Source of the DNA: CAHJXG01 sp965277495
Lineage (GTDB): Bacteria > Pseudomonadota > Alphaproteobacteria > Acetobacterales > Acetobacteraceae
Direction of reading: 5' to 3'
DNA: 64,000 bases
NCBI GenBank assembly: GCA_965277495.1
Contig: OZ255824.1
Coordinates: 4,524,376 to 4,588,375 of the forward strand
The notes beneath the pieces were generated by a model. The model was given only the letters and a program-made list of their open reading frames with translations, had not been told where the DNA came from and made no database searches. How positions within the stretch are numbered: the stretch's first letter is position 1; each line of letters begins with the position of its first letter. This document shows, piece after piece, positions 47,789 through 56,396 of the stretch. The position numbers and the translations under genes were made by a program.

Positions 47789-49185
47789 CAGCTTGCGGCT
47801 AGGGCGATGCGGGCCAGGGCCTCGTCACGGCCCAGGGCGGCGAGCGTCGCGTCGATGCCAGGGCTCATGGTGCTGCCGGTCAATGCGGCGCGCAGCGGCT
47901 GCGCGACCTGGCCCAGCTTGCGTCCGGCCGCCTCGGCAAAGCTCCGGAGCGCGGCGTCGAGGGCGCCTGCGGTGAAATCGGTCGCGGCGAGTGCGGGGGC
48001 GACCTGCTGCAGCGTCGCCTTGGCCTCGGGCGTCAGCAGCGCCAAGGCTTTCGCCTCAAATGGCAAAGGGGTAGGCCGGAGCAAGAACGCTGCACTTTCA
48101 GCCAGTTCGACCAAGGTCTTCGCACGCTCCTTCAACCCTGACATGAGCATGCGGATGCGCGCCGCGCCGATCTCGCCGGCATGCAAGCCATGCATCGCCG
48201 CGAGCCGCTGCACCACCTCGTGCGTCAGCCGATCATCGTCGGCCTGCCGCAGCCAGACGCCGTTGATGTGCAGAAGCTTGGAGAAATCCATCCGGCTCGC
48301 GGCCTTGCCGACCCCGTCCAGGTCGAACAGGCTGACGGCTTCGGGGCGGTCCAGCACCTCGGCGTCGCCATGGCCCCATCCGAGGCGGAGCAGGTAGTTG
48401 CACAAGGCTTCGGGCAGGAATCCCTGCTCGCGGTACTCCAGTACGCTGACGGCCCCGTGGCGCTTCGACAGCTTGGCGCCGTCCGCGCCGTGGATCATCG
48501 GCAGGTGGGCGAAGCGCGGCAGCTCCCAGCCCATGCCCTGATAGACCTGGATTTGCCGGAACGTGTTGGTCAGGTGGTCGTCGCCGCGGATCACGTGGGT
48601 GATGGCCATGTCATGGTCGTCGACGACGACGGCGTGCAGATAGGTCGGCGAGCCGTCGCTGCGTAGGATGATCATGTCATCGAGCTCGCAGTTGGCGACG
48701 CGGACGCTGCCTTGCACCAGGTCGTCCAACACCGTCTCCCCGGCCTGCGGCGCGCGGAGGCGGATGACCGGCTTTACGCCCGGCGGCGCTTCGGCCGGGT
48801 CGCGGTCCCGCCAGCGCCCATCGTAGCGGGGCGCACGGCCCTCGGCGACGGCGCGCTCGCGCATGTCCCGCAGCTCGCCGGGGGTGCAGAAACACAAATA
48901 GGCGTGGCCGCTGGCCAGCATTTGCTGGGCGACCTCGACGTGGCGGGCCTGCCGGGTGGACTGGAACACCGGCGGTTGGTCGGGCGAGAGGCCCAGCCAA
49001 GCCAGCGCGTCGAGGATGACCTGCGTGTTGGCGTCGGTGCTGCGCTCGCGGTCGGTGTCCTCGATCCGCAGCAGGTATTCGCCGCCGTGATGCCGGCTGA
49101 ACAGGAAATTGAACAACGCCGCGCGGGCGCCGCCGATGTGGAGCTGGCCGGTGGGGCTGGGGGCGAAACGAGTGCGGACGGGCAT
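47788..49185 (-). CDS. gltX: Glutamate-tRNA ligase
   Basis: A 465-residue class I synthetase. The HIGH motif is in FAPSPTGQLHIGGARAALFN and the KMSKS-type motif in GADGAKLSKRHGAVSV. Other class features are EYLLRIEDTDRERST and AITHVIRGDDHLTNTFRQI. A helical anticodon-binding domain follows. It charges tRNA-Glu (and perhaps tRNA-Gln, if the organism uses the amidotransferase route). It heads the gltX-pyrB-pyrC-like-plsY-dprA block; its promoter must lie in the 100 bases shared with the divergent comEC, which hold a 15-bp tandem repeat. Confidence 0.96.
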   Translation of the reverse strand: MPVRTRFAPSPTGQLHIGGARAALFNFLFSRHHGGEYLLRIEDTDRERSTDANTQVILDALAWLGLSPDQPPVFQSTRQARHVEVAQQMLASGHAYLCFCTPGELRDMRERAVAEGRAPRYDGRWRDRDPAEAPPGVKPVIRLRAPQAGETVLDDLVQGSVRVANCELDDMIILRSDGSPTYLHAVVVDDHDMAITHVIRGDDHLTNTFRQIQVYQGMGWELPRFAHLPMIHGADGAKLSKRHGAVSVLEYREQGFLPEALCNYLLRLGWGHGDAEVLDRPEAVSLFDLDGVGKAASRMDFSKLLHINGVWLRQADDDRLTHEVVQRLAAMHGLHAGEIGAARIRMLMSGLKERAKTLVELAESAAFLLRPTPLPFEAKALALLTPEAKATLQQVAPALAATDFTAGALDAALRSFAEAAGRKLGQVAQPLRAALTGSTMSPGIDATLAALGRDEALARIALAAS

Positions 49186-49199
49186 GTGCGCTTCCTAAC

Positions 49200-49244
49200 A
49201 CGCCCAGTGACGGGACGCCCAGTGACGGGACGCCCAGTGATGGC
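49200..49244. repeat. 15-bp tandem repeat, three copies, between gltX and comEC
   Basis: Units start at 49200, 49215 and 49230. The first two are identical (ACGCCCAGTGACGGG) and the third differs at two positions near its end. The array lies 15 bases upstream of the gltX start and 41 bases upstream of the comEC start. Confidence 0.85.
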
Positions 49245-49285
49245 GCCGGGAGTGCAATGTCTATACGATAACGCAAGGAGGTCCA

Positions 49286-51433
49286 TTGCAACAGGCGATT
49301 GCGGCGTATGGCGCGCTACGGGCGACGTGGCTGCTTGCCCGGTGGCATAGCTGGATCGAGGCGGAGCGGGGCCGCTTCGTCCCTTGGCTGGCTGTTTTCA
49401 TGGGTGCCGGGGTGCTCGCGTACTTCGATCAGCGCGCCGAGCCAAACGCCTGGGCGGGCGCTGCCGCTGTACTGATTGCCCTGCTGGCCTGCGTCGCGGC
49501 CTGGCGTGCGCCGGCCGGGCGGGCGCTCGCGTTGGCTGGGCTTGCGGCGGCACTTGGGTTCATGTCGGCGCAGGCGGCAACCTGGCGCGCCCTGCCGCTC
49601 GAGGCGCTGCCGACCCGGGCGGCCGTCTTGACCGGCGTCGTGCGTGGCGTGGACCTGCTGCCTGAGGGTCGCCGCGTGACGCTCGCCGGGGTGCGATTGG
49701 ACCCGGACAAGCCGCCGATAGCCCGGCTGCTGCGGGTGCGCCTGCACCGGGCGGATATGGCCGCGATGGCTGCGGGCGACCGCGTGCGCGTGCGGGCCTT
49801 GATCCGTCCGCCCTCCTCGCCGGCGTATCCCGGCGGCTGGGATTTGCAGCGGGACGCGTTCTTTTCCGGGCTGGGCGGGTCCGGCTATGCGCTGAACCCA
49901 TCCGAAATCCTGGAGCAGGCGCCGCCGCAGGGCACATCCGCCATGTTGCAGGGCGTGCGCGATTGGATTGCGGGCCGGGCGATCGCGGGCTTGCCGGGTC
50001 CGGCGGGCGCGATTGCGGCCACCTTGCTGACCGGCACGACGACCGCCATCCCGCAGCGCGACCGCGAGGCGTTCCGCGACTCGGGCCTGGCGCACCTTCT
50101 GGCAGTGGCCGGGCTGCATATCGGCATCGTCATGGGCCTGGTGATGGGCGCGACCCGGTTCGCGCTGGCGCTGTCCGAGCGTGCCGCCCTGCATTGGCCG
50201 ACCAAGGCCATCGCTGCCGGGACGGCGCTCGCGGCCGGTGGCGCGTACCTGCTGCTGACCGGGGCGCATCTGCCGATCATGCGCAGCTTTGCCATGGCGT
50301 CATTGGTGACGCTGGGATTGCTGCTCGGACGCCGGGCGCTATCGCTGCGGGGCCTGGCGCTGGCGGCGTCCGTGCTGATGCTGATCGCGCCGAACGAGGT
50401 CGTGGGCGTGAGTTTCGGCATGAGCTTCTCCGCCGTCCTCGCGCTGATCGCGGGCTACGAGGCGTTGCGCCCGCTGTTGACCCGGCTGCACGGCCAGACG
50501 TGGCGCCGGCGCATGGCGTCGCATGTCGTGGCGCTCGCGTTGACCAGCATGCTCGCGGGGTCCGCCTCGGCCCCGTTCGGCGCCTACCACTTCGGCCACT
50601 TTCAACTGTATTTCATCATCGCCAACATCGCTGCCGTGCCGCTCACGGCGTTTTGGGTGATGCCGCTCGGACTGATCGCGCTGCTGCTGATGCCGGCCGG
50701 GCTCGAATGGCTGGCGCTGGCGCCGATGGGGTGGGGGATCGACGCTATCCTGTGGATCGCGCGGATGGTGTCGGCGTGGCCGGCTGCGACCATGGCCGTC
50801 CCGCACATGCCTGGCTGGGGCCTGTGCACGTTCAGCGTTGGGTTGGCTTGGCTGGGGCTTTGGCGCTCGCGCATGCGGCTGGCCGGCATTCCGGTCATGC
50901 TGCTCGGCTTGCTGTCGCCGGTCATGGCCCCCGCACCGGATATCCTGATCTCGTCGGAAGCCCGGCTGATCGCCGTTTGGGACGGGCACTATTACCTGCA
51001 GTCCCACTCGGGCGCGTCGCGCTTCATCCGGGACGCTTGGGAGACCCATCTCGCGTCCGGGCCGCTGCTGCCGCTGCGTACCGGCGAACCCCCGTCATGC
51101 GGCCCCGATGCATGCCGCCTTCTGCACGGGCGCGATCAGATCCTGGTCCTGCGCAGCACCGTCCGGCCGGATTGCACGGGGATCACGCTGCTGATTTCCG
51201 CCGAACCCGCGCGTGGGGAGTGTCCGGCGAGCATTCCCACTATCGACCGGTTCAGCGTCTGGCGGGACGGCGCCTTCGCCGTGTGGCTGACGGACGCCGG
51301 GCCACGCATTTTGTCTGACCGCGCCGACCGCGGCTCCCGGCCATGGGTCCCGGGCTTGCCGACACCAAGCCGGTCGGTGCCCAATCTGCCGATGGCGCCG
51401 GCGGACGACCTGCCGCCCGCCACGGCCGAATAA
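49286..51433 (+). CDS. comEC: ComEC/Rec2 family competence channel protein
   Basis: The start is TTG at 49286, supported by AAGGAGG (49275-49281) 4 bases upstream. The 715-residue polytopic membrane protein has an N-terminal DUF4131-like region (LLRVRLHRADMAAMAAGDRV, GGWDLQRDAFFSGLGGSGY). The competence domain follows with FRDSGLAHLLAVAGLHIGIV and a run of hydrophobic helices (RALSLRGLALAASVLMLIAP, GVSFGMSFSAVLALIAGYEA, LYFIIANIAAVPLTAFWVMP). The C-terminal part lacks the HxHxDH beta-lactamase motif of Bacillus ComEC, as in many alphaproteobacteria. It forms the inner-membrane DNA uptake channel. With dprA nearby, transformation capacity is likely. Confidence 0.92.
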   Translation: MQQAIAAYGALRATWLLARWHSWIEAERGRFVPWLAVFMGAGVLAYFDQRAEPNAWAGAAAVLIALLACVAAWRAPAGRALALAGLAAALGFMSAQAATWRALPLEALPTRAAVLTGVVRGVDLLPEGRRVTLAGVRLDPDKPPIARLLRVRLHRADMAAMAAGDRVRVRALIRPPSSPAYPGGWDLQRDAFFSGLGGSGYALNPSEILEQAPPQGTSAMLQGVRDWIAGRAIAGLPGPAGAIAATLLTGTTTAIPQRDREAFRDSGLAHLLAVAGLHIGIVMGLVMGATRFALALSERAALHWPTKAIAAGTALAAGGAYLLLTGAHLPIMRSFAMASLVTLGLLLGRRALSLRGLALAASVLMLIAPNEVVGVSFGMSFSAVLALIAGYEALRPLLTRLHGQTWRRRMASHVVALALTSMLAGSASAPFGAYHFGHFQLYFIIANIAAVPLTAFWVMPLGLIALLLMPAGLEWLALAPMGWGIDAILWIARMVSAWPAATMAVPHMPGWGLCTFSVGLAWLGLWRSRMRLAGIPVMLLGLLSPVMAPAPDILISSEARLIAVWDGHYYLQSHSGASRFIRDAWETHLASGPLLPLRTGEPPSCGPDACRLLHGRDQILVLRSTVRPDCTGITLLISAEPARGECPASIPTIDRFSVWRDGAFAVWLTDAGPRILSDRADRGSRPWVPGLPTPSRSVPNLPMAPADDLPPATAE

Positions 51434-52141
51434 CTAATACCGTCGCAGCAGCGCCACCAGGCTGCCCTGCACCTTGACCCGGTCGGCGGGGAAAATGCGT
51501 ATCTCATGCCGCTGGTTCGCAGGCTCCAGCGCCACCGAATTGCCGCGCCGGCGCAGCCGCTTCAGCGTCACCTCGGCATCGTCGATCAGCGCCACGATAA
51601 TCTGGCCATTATCCGCGGTGTCGCCCTTGCGGATCACGACGGTATCACCGTCGAGGATGCCGGCCTCGATCATCGAGTCGCCCGCGACCTCGAGCGCGTA
51701 GTGCTCACCGTTGCCCAATAGCGCCAGCGGCACCTCGATCTGCGCGCCCTGGTCGCGCAACGCCTCGATCGGCAAACCGGCGGCGATGCGGCCATACAGC
51801 GGCAGATGCACAGCCGCCGCCTCGTTGGCCGCGCGGACGGCGGGGAAGCGCCCCGAGAAATCGCCGCGGATGACATTCGGGGCAAATGGCGCCGGCGCAG
51901 CCGCCTCCATGATGTCCCGCCCGTTCTCGTTTGGCAGCCGCACCACTTCAAGCGCCCGGGCACGATGATGGCGCCGGCGCAGGAATCCGCGCTCCTCAAG
52001 CGCTGAGATCAACCGATGGATGCCGGACTTCGACCGAAGCTGCAAAGCCTCTTTCATTTCCTCGAAGCTCGGGGAAAATCCGGTCGACTTCAAATGGGCG
52101 TCGATAAAGCTCAGCAGCTCGTGCTGTTTACGCGTCAACAT
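51434..52141 (-). CDS. lexA: LexA repressor
   Basis: Start at 52141 (MLTRKQHELLSFIDAH); the open frame upstream is a shadow of moeA. The 235-residue repressor has the winged helix FEEMKEALQLRSKSGIHRLI and the linker. The cleavage site is Ala-Gly in YGRIAAGLPIEAL. The peptidase domain has the catalytic Ser in VAGDSMIEAGILDGD and the Lys in EVTLKRLRRRGN. It represses SOS genes and self-cleaves when RecA is activated. An alphaproteobacterial SOS box lies 78-92 bases upstream (52219-52233), so it is autoregulated. Confidence 0.96.
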   Translation of the reverse strand: MLTRKQHELLSFIDAHLKSTGFSPSFEEMKEALQLRSKSGIHRLISALEERGFLRRRHHRARALEVVRLPNENGRDIMEAAAPAPFAPNVIRGDFSGRFPAVRAANEAAAVHLPLYGRIAAGLPIEALRDQGAQIEVPLALLGNGEHYALEVAGDSMIEAGILDGDTVVIRKGDTADNGQIIVALIDDAEVTLKRLRRRGNSVALEPANQRHEIRIFPADRVKVQGSLVALLRRY

Positions 52142-52196
52142 GGCAGTTCTCTTTCGCTCCCGGCATGGGGGCAGCAGACACAGTGAAACACATCTA

Positions 52197-52233
52197 GAAC
52201 AAAGCAGCAACCCACTTTGTTCTATATTGGTTC
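52197..52233. promoter_or_regulatory. LexA operator region upstream of lexA
   Basis: GTTCTATATTGGTTC (52219-52233) is an exact GTTC-N7-GTTC alphaproteobacterial SOS box. Just before it, a near copy on the other strand reads GAAC-N7-CAAC (52198-52212), one base off. The two are joined by a perfect 9-bp inverted repeat, AGAACAAAG (52197-52205) and CTTTGTTCT (52216-52224). LexA autorepression is the natural reading. Confidence 0.85.
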
Positions 52234-52260
52234 GCCGCACCGCGTCAACGGCTTTCCAGA

Positions 52261-53466
52261 TTACAGCCCAAGCGTGTCGAGGCGCACGACCGGGACCATC
52301 GCCCCCGCCGGCAACTCCGGTGCATGGGGCGGACGCAAAATCAGGCAACCGGCGAGGGACAGCAAGCGCAACAGGGATGAGTCCTGACGCTCGAACGGTG
52401 TCGCGACCAGGCCGCCGGCCGCATCGTCCAGGAGCGTGCCACGCAGGTGATCGGCCCGGTGGTCGTTCGCCGGGACCGGCGCGCCCAGCCGCGCCTCGGT
52501 TGTGGGCAGGCCGCCATCCGGCAGGCCGGCAAGCCGGGCGAGGGCCGGCAGCAGGAACAGCACCGCGCAGACGAATGCCGAAACCGGATTGCCCGGCAGC
52601 CCCAACACCGGCACCCCGCCCAGCCGTCCGAACAGCAGCGGCTTGCCGGGCCGCATGGCGATGCGCCAGAAATCCAGTGCGAACCCGCGGCTGGCGAGGC
52701 TGGCCTGCACTAGGTCGTGCTCGCCCACGCTGGCCCCTCCCGTCGTGACCAGGAGGTCGATGCCCGAGAGCTGGTCGGCGACGGAGGCGATGGCGGCGGG
52801 GTCGTCCGGCGCAATCGGCAACACGACGGGAACGCCGCCGCCGGCCCGCACCAATGCCGCGAGCGCGTGCGCATTGGAGCTGACGATGCCGCCGGCGCCC
52901 ACGGGCTCGCCAGGCAGCGACACTTCGTCGCCGGTCGCGAGGATGCCGATGCAGGGCTGCCGGTGCACTTCGACCCACGGGTGGTTGCCCGCCGCGATGA
53001 GCCCGACCGACCGCGCGCCGAGCCGCGTGCCGCTTGCAATCAAGGTGTCGCCCTGGCGGAAATCCTGGCCGGCCCGGCGGATATGCCGCCCGGGCTGCGC
53101 GGCCTCCCGGACTTCTATCCAGTCATCCGAGCGGTCGACGTCCTCCTGCGGCAGCACGGCGTCCGCGCCGCCGGGCACGACGCTGCCGGTGAACAGCCGC
53201 ACCGTTTCGCCGTCGCCGACCCGGCCTGCGTATGGCCGGCCTGCCGGGGCACTGCCGACCACCTTGAGCCGCCCTCCGGCAATCCCGTCCGGCGCACGGA
53301 GGGCGTAGCCGTCCATGGCCGACATATCCGCAGGCGGCTGGGTGAGCCGGGCGATGATCGGCGACGCGAGGACACGGCCCCAAGCGCTTGGCAATGCGAC
53401 TACTTCGGCCGGAGTGGGGTGGAGGAGCGCCAGGACGCGCGCACGGGCCTCGTCGACCGAAAGCAT
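52261..53466 (-). CDS. moeA: Molybdopterin molybdotransferase MoeA
   Basis: Start at 53466 (MLSVDEARARVLALLHP). The 401-residue protein has the MoeA/gephyrin pattern ADMSAMDGYALRAPDG, VRLFTGSVVPGGADAVLPQE, and GILATGDEVSLPGE. The catalytic TTGGASVGEHDLV follows, then FLDFWRIAMRPGKPLLFGRL-like substrate region and GLPGNPVSAFVCAVLF, and a C-terminal beta domain. It inserts molybdate into adenylated molybdopterin. It starts 5 bases after moaC and is followed by lexA after 120 bases. Confidence 0.95.
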   Translation of the reverse strand: MLSVDEARARVLALLHPTPAEVVALPSAWGRVLASPIIARLTQPPADMSAMDGYALRAPDGIAGGRLKVVGSAPAGRPYAGRVGDGETVRLFTGSVVPGGADAVLPQEDVDRSDDWIEVREAAQPGRHIRRAGQDFRQGDTLIASGTRLGARSVGLIAAGNHPWVEVHRQPCIGILATGDEVSLPGEPVGAGGIVSSNAHALAALVRAGGGVPVVLPIAPDDPAAIASVADQLSGIDLLVTTGGASVGEHDLVQASLASRGFALDFWRIAMRPGKPLLFGRLGGVPVLGLPGNPVSAFVCAVLFLLPALARLAGLPDGGLPTTEARLGAPVPANDHRADHLRGTLLDDAAGGLVATPFERQDSSLLRLLSLAGCLILRPPHAPELPAGAMVPVVRLDTLGL

Positions 53467-53470
53467 CGCC

Positions 53471-53947
53471 TCAGTCCTGCCGGAAATCGCCGGATTTGCC
53501 GCCCGCCTTGTGCACCACGCGCAGCCCGTCGATGCGCATGCCGCGGTCGATGGCCTTGCACATGTCATACACGGTCATTGCGGCGACGCTCGCGGCCATG
53601 AGCGCCTCCATCTCGACCCCGGTGCGGCCCGTCGTGCGGACGGTCGCGGCGATGTCGACGCCGCCGCCGGACGCCGATGGCCCGAGGTCGAGCGTGACCG
53701 CGGCAATCGGCAACGGATGGCAGAGCGGGATCAAATCCGCCGTGCGCTTCGCCGCCATGATGCCCGCCAGCCGCGCCGTGCCCAGCACGTCGCCCTTCTT
53801 GGCTTCCCCGGACATGATGACCCGCAGCGTTTCCGGCTGCATGACCACGCTGGCCCGGGCGGTCGCGGTCCGGGCGGTCTCGGCCTTGCCGGACACGTCC
53901 ACCATGACGGCACGGCCTTCGACGTCGAAATGCGTCAACCCGGCCAT
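53471..53947 (-). CDS. moaC: Cyclic pyranopterin monophosphate synthase MoaC
   Basis: Start at 53947 (MAGLTHFDVEGRAVMV), overlapping the stop of trpC by the ATGA pattern. The 158-residue protein has the MoaC signatures MVDVSGKAETARTA, AGIMAAKRTADLIPLCHPLP with the conserved His, TGVEMEALMAASVAAMTVYD, and MCKAIDRGM with the conserved Lys. It converts the 3',8-cyclo-GTP product of MoaA to cPMP in molybdenum cofactor synthesis. moeA follows directly, so two steps of the pathway share the trp transcript. Confidence 0.96.
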   Translation of the reverse strand: MAGLTHFDVEGRAVMVDVSGKAETARTATARASVVMQPETLRVIMSGEAKKGDVLGTARLAGIMAAKRTADLIPLCHPLPIAAVTLDLGPSASGGGVDIAATVRTTGRTGVEMEALMAASVAAMTVYDMCKAIDRGMRIDGLRVVHKAGGKSGDFRQD

Positions 53948-54756
53948 CACGCCTTGCCCAGCAGGGCACGCGTCGCAGCGCCCACGTCTGGTTCCCGCAA
54001 CAGGCTTTCGCCCACCAGGAAGCACGACGCCCCGGCCTCGGCTAGGCGCCGCACGTCGGCATGGGTGCGGATGCCGCTCTCGGCGATCAGGAACCGGTCG
54101 GACGGCACATGCGGCGCGAGTTCCGCCGTTGTTTCCAAATCGGTCTGCAACGTCTTGAGATTACGGTTGTTGATGCCGATCAACGAGGTTTCCAACCCCA
54201 AAGCGCGGTCCAGCTCGGCGCGGTTATGCACCTCGACCAGCACATCCATGTCGAGCGCCCGCGCCAGCTCCTCAAGCTCGCGCGCCTGATGGTTGGTGAG
54301 CGCGGCCATGATCAGCAGGATGCAATCGGCGCCCATCAGCCGGCTCTCATAGACTTGCCAGGCGTCCAGCATGAAATCCTTGCGCAATACCGGGAGCGGC
54401 ACCGCCGCCCGGGCCTGTTTCAGATGCTCCGCCGAGCCTTGGAAATACGGCGCGTCGGTCAGCACGGACAAGCAGGCCGCGCCCGCATCGGCGTAGGCTC
54501 GGGCCAAAGCCTCAGGGTCGAAATCCGGCCGGATCAGCCCGGCGGACGGCGACGCCCGCTTGATCTCGGCGATCAACCCATAATCCCCTTTGGCGACCGC
54601 CGCCTTCAGCGTATGGCCGAAGTTGCGGGTTGAACTACGCTCTATTTTCAGACGTTTGGCGAGCGACGCGGTCGGCGTTTCCGCGCGGCGCCGCTCGACC
54701 TCGGTCAAGGTTTCCGCACAAATTTGGGCCAATGCGTCGGGAAGGGCGACATCCAT
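53947..54756 (-). CDS. trpC: Indole-3-glycerol phosphate synthase
   Basis: ATG at 54756 (MDVALPDALAQICAET) behind GGAGC; a GTG one codon earlier is also possible. The 269-residue TIM-barrel enzyme carries the expected motifs LIAEIKRASPSAGLI (catalytic Lys), ACLSVLTDAPYFQG, LPVLRKDFMLDAWQVYESRL, LLIMAALTNHQARELEELA, LVEVHNRAELDRAL, GINNRNLKTL, and IAESGIRTHADV. It closes the indole ring in tryptophan synthesis. Order trpE-trpG-trpD-trpC on the minus strand; moaC overlaps its end. Confidence 0.97.
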   Translation of the reverse strand: MDVALPDALAQICAETLTEVERRRAETPTASLAKRLKIERSSTRNFGHTLKAAVAKGDYGLIAEIKRASPSAGLIRPDFDPEALARAYADAGAACLSVLTDAPYFQGSAEHLKQARAAVPLPVLRKDFMLDAWQVYESRLMGADCILLIMAALTNHQARELEELARALDMDVLVEVHNRAELDRALGLETSLIGINNRNLKTLQTDLETTAELAPHVPSDRFLIAESGIRTHADVRRLAEAGASCFLVGESLLREPDVGAATRALLGKA

Positions 54757-54775
54757 CACATTGCTCCAACTGGCA

Positions 54776-55783
54776 TCAGGCAGTTGCCTGCCGCAATTTG
54801 TCTAACGCAGCGCTGGCGGCCCCGTTGTCAATCGCCGCCGCCGCAAGTGCCACGCCCGACCGCAAATCGTGCGCCAAACCGGCAATTATAAGCGCCGCGG
54901 CGGCGTTGAGCAGCACAGTATCGCGATATGGCCCGGCTTGCCCCTGCAGCAAAGCACCCAGGGCTGCGGCGTTCACCGCGGCGTCGCCACCGTGGATCGC
55001 CCCGATCGGCGCGCGCGACAACCCGGCATCCTCGGGCGTCACGACGAAGTCCCGGCATTCGCCGTCATGCAGGGCGACGACCTGGTTCTCGCCCGCGACG
55101 GTCAGTTCATCGAGGCCTTGGCCATGCACCAGCCAGGCGCGTTCGGTGCCGAGCGCATGAAGGGTTTCGGCCATCGGACGCAGCCAGCTCGGGTCATAAA
55201 CGCCCGTCAGTTGCCGGCGCACCCGGGCCGGGTTGGCGAGCGGGCCCAGCAGATTGAAGATCGTGCGGGTGCCAAGCTCGACCCGCGGACCCGCGGCATG
55301 GCGCAGCGCCGCGTGATGCCGGGGCGCGAACAGGAACACGCAGCCGGCGGCGGCCAGCGCGCCCTGCAGCCGGCCGAGCGGCACGTCGACATTCACGCCC
55401 AGCGCCGCCAGCACGTCCGCCCCGCCGGTCCGCGACGACAGCGCGCGGTTGCCGTGCTTCGCGACCGGCACCCCGCAACCGGCCACCACGAACGTCACCG
55501 CCGTGGACACGTTCAGGGTGCCTGAATTATCGCCGCCGGTGCCGCACACGTCGACAGCGCCCGGCGGCGCCTCGATGGCGGTCATCCGGGAGCGCATCGC
55601 CCGAACCGCCCCGGTCAGCTCCGCCACGGTTTCCCGCCGCACTCGCATTGCCATCAGCAGCCCGGCGATCTGCGCCGGGGTCGCCTCTCCGGACATGATG
55701 ATCCCGAAAGCCGCCTCCGCCTCATCGGCCGACAGCGTGCCGCCGGCTGCGAGCTGGGCCAGGACTGGTTTCAGGGACGACAT
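54776..55783 (-). CDS. trpD: Anthranilate phosphoribosyltransferase
   Basis: A 335-residue enzyme. The phosphoribosyl-pyrophosphate loop is VDVCGTGGDNSGTLNVST. Other signatures are GVPVAKHGNRALSSRTGGAD, FAPRHHAALRHAAGPRVELG, and GTRTIFNLLGPLANPARV with VYDPSWLRPMAETLHALG. It joins anthranilate to PRPP in tryptophan synthesis. It is separate from trpG here (not the fused enterobacterial form), starting 12 bases after trpG and ending 19 bases before trpC. Confidence 0.97.
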   Translation of the reverse strand: MSSLKPVLAQLAAGGTLSADEAEAAFGIIMSGEATPAQIAGLLMAMRVRRETVAELTGAVRAMRSRMTAIEAPPGAVDVCGTGGDNSGTLNVSTAVTFVVAGCGVPVAKHGNRALSSRTGGADVLAALGVNVDVPLGRLQGALAAAGCVFLFAPRHHAALRHAAGPRVELGTRTIFNLLGPLANPARVRRQLTGVYDPSWLRPMAETLHALGTERAWLVHGQGLDELTVAGENQVVALHDGECRDFVVTPEDAGLSRAPIGAIHGGDAAVNAAALGALLQGQAGPYRDTVLLNAAAALIIAGLAHDLRSGVALAAAAIDNGAASAALDKLRQATA

Positions 55784-55795
55784 GCGGAGTGGGAT

Positions 55796-56392
55796 TTAGG
55801 CGGCTTGCGCAGGCATGTTCGATCCGCGCGCCAGGGCCAGGAAGTTCGCCAGGATGTCGTGCCCGTGCTCGGAGGCGATGCTTTCCGGATGGAACTGCAC
55901 GCCGAACAGCGGCAGCGTGCGATGGCGGAGGCCCATGATGGTGCCGTCCTCCGTCCAGGCGGACGGGACCAGCGCATCGGGCAGGGTGCCGGGCTGGACG
56001 ACCAGGCTGTGATAGCGCGTGGCCTGGAATGGGCTGGGCAAACCGGCGAACAGTCCGGTGCCGTCGTGCCTGACGGCGCTGAGCTTGCCGTGCATCGGCT
56101 TGTCGGCGCGGATGACCCGTCCGCCAAACGCTTGCCCGATCGCCTGATGCCCCAGGCAGACGCCCAGCAATGGAATGCGCCCTGCGGCTGCCGAGATCAG
56201 GTCCAGGCAGATGCCGGCCTGGTCCGGGGTGCAGGGACCCGGCGAGAGCACGATGGCCTCGGGCGCCAGCGCCAGCGCGTCCTCGACCGAAATCGCGTCG
56301 TTGCGCCGGACAGTGCAGCGCACGCCCAGGTCGCCCAGGAAATGCACCAGGTTAAAGGTGAAGCTGTCGTAATTGTCGATCAGTAGGATCAT
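55796..56392 (-). CDS. trpG: Anthranilate synthase glutamine amidotransferase subunit
   Basis: A 198-residue class I glutaminase: MILLIDNYDSFTFNLVHFLG, VLSPGPCTPDQAGICLDLI, the nucleophilic Cys in PLLGVCLGHQAIGQAFGG, and the His/Glu pair in FGVQFHPESIASEHG. It supplies ammonia to TrpE. It may also act with PabB, as often happens when no separate pabA exists. It lies 4 bases behind trpE and 12 bases before trpD. Confidence 0.97.
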   Translation of the reverse strand: MILLIDNYDSFTFNLVHFLGDLGVRCTVRRNDAISVEDALALAPEAIVLSPGPCTPDQAGICLDLISAAAGRIPLLGVCLGHQAIGQAFGGRVIRADKPMHGKLSAVRHDGTGLFAGLPSPFQATRYHSLVVQPGTLPDALVPSAWTEDGTIMGLRHRTLPLFGVQFHPESIASEHGHDILANFLALARGSNMPAQAA

Positions 56393-56396
56393 GGAA

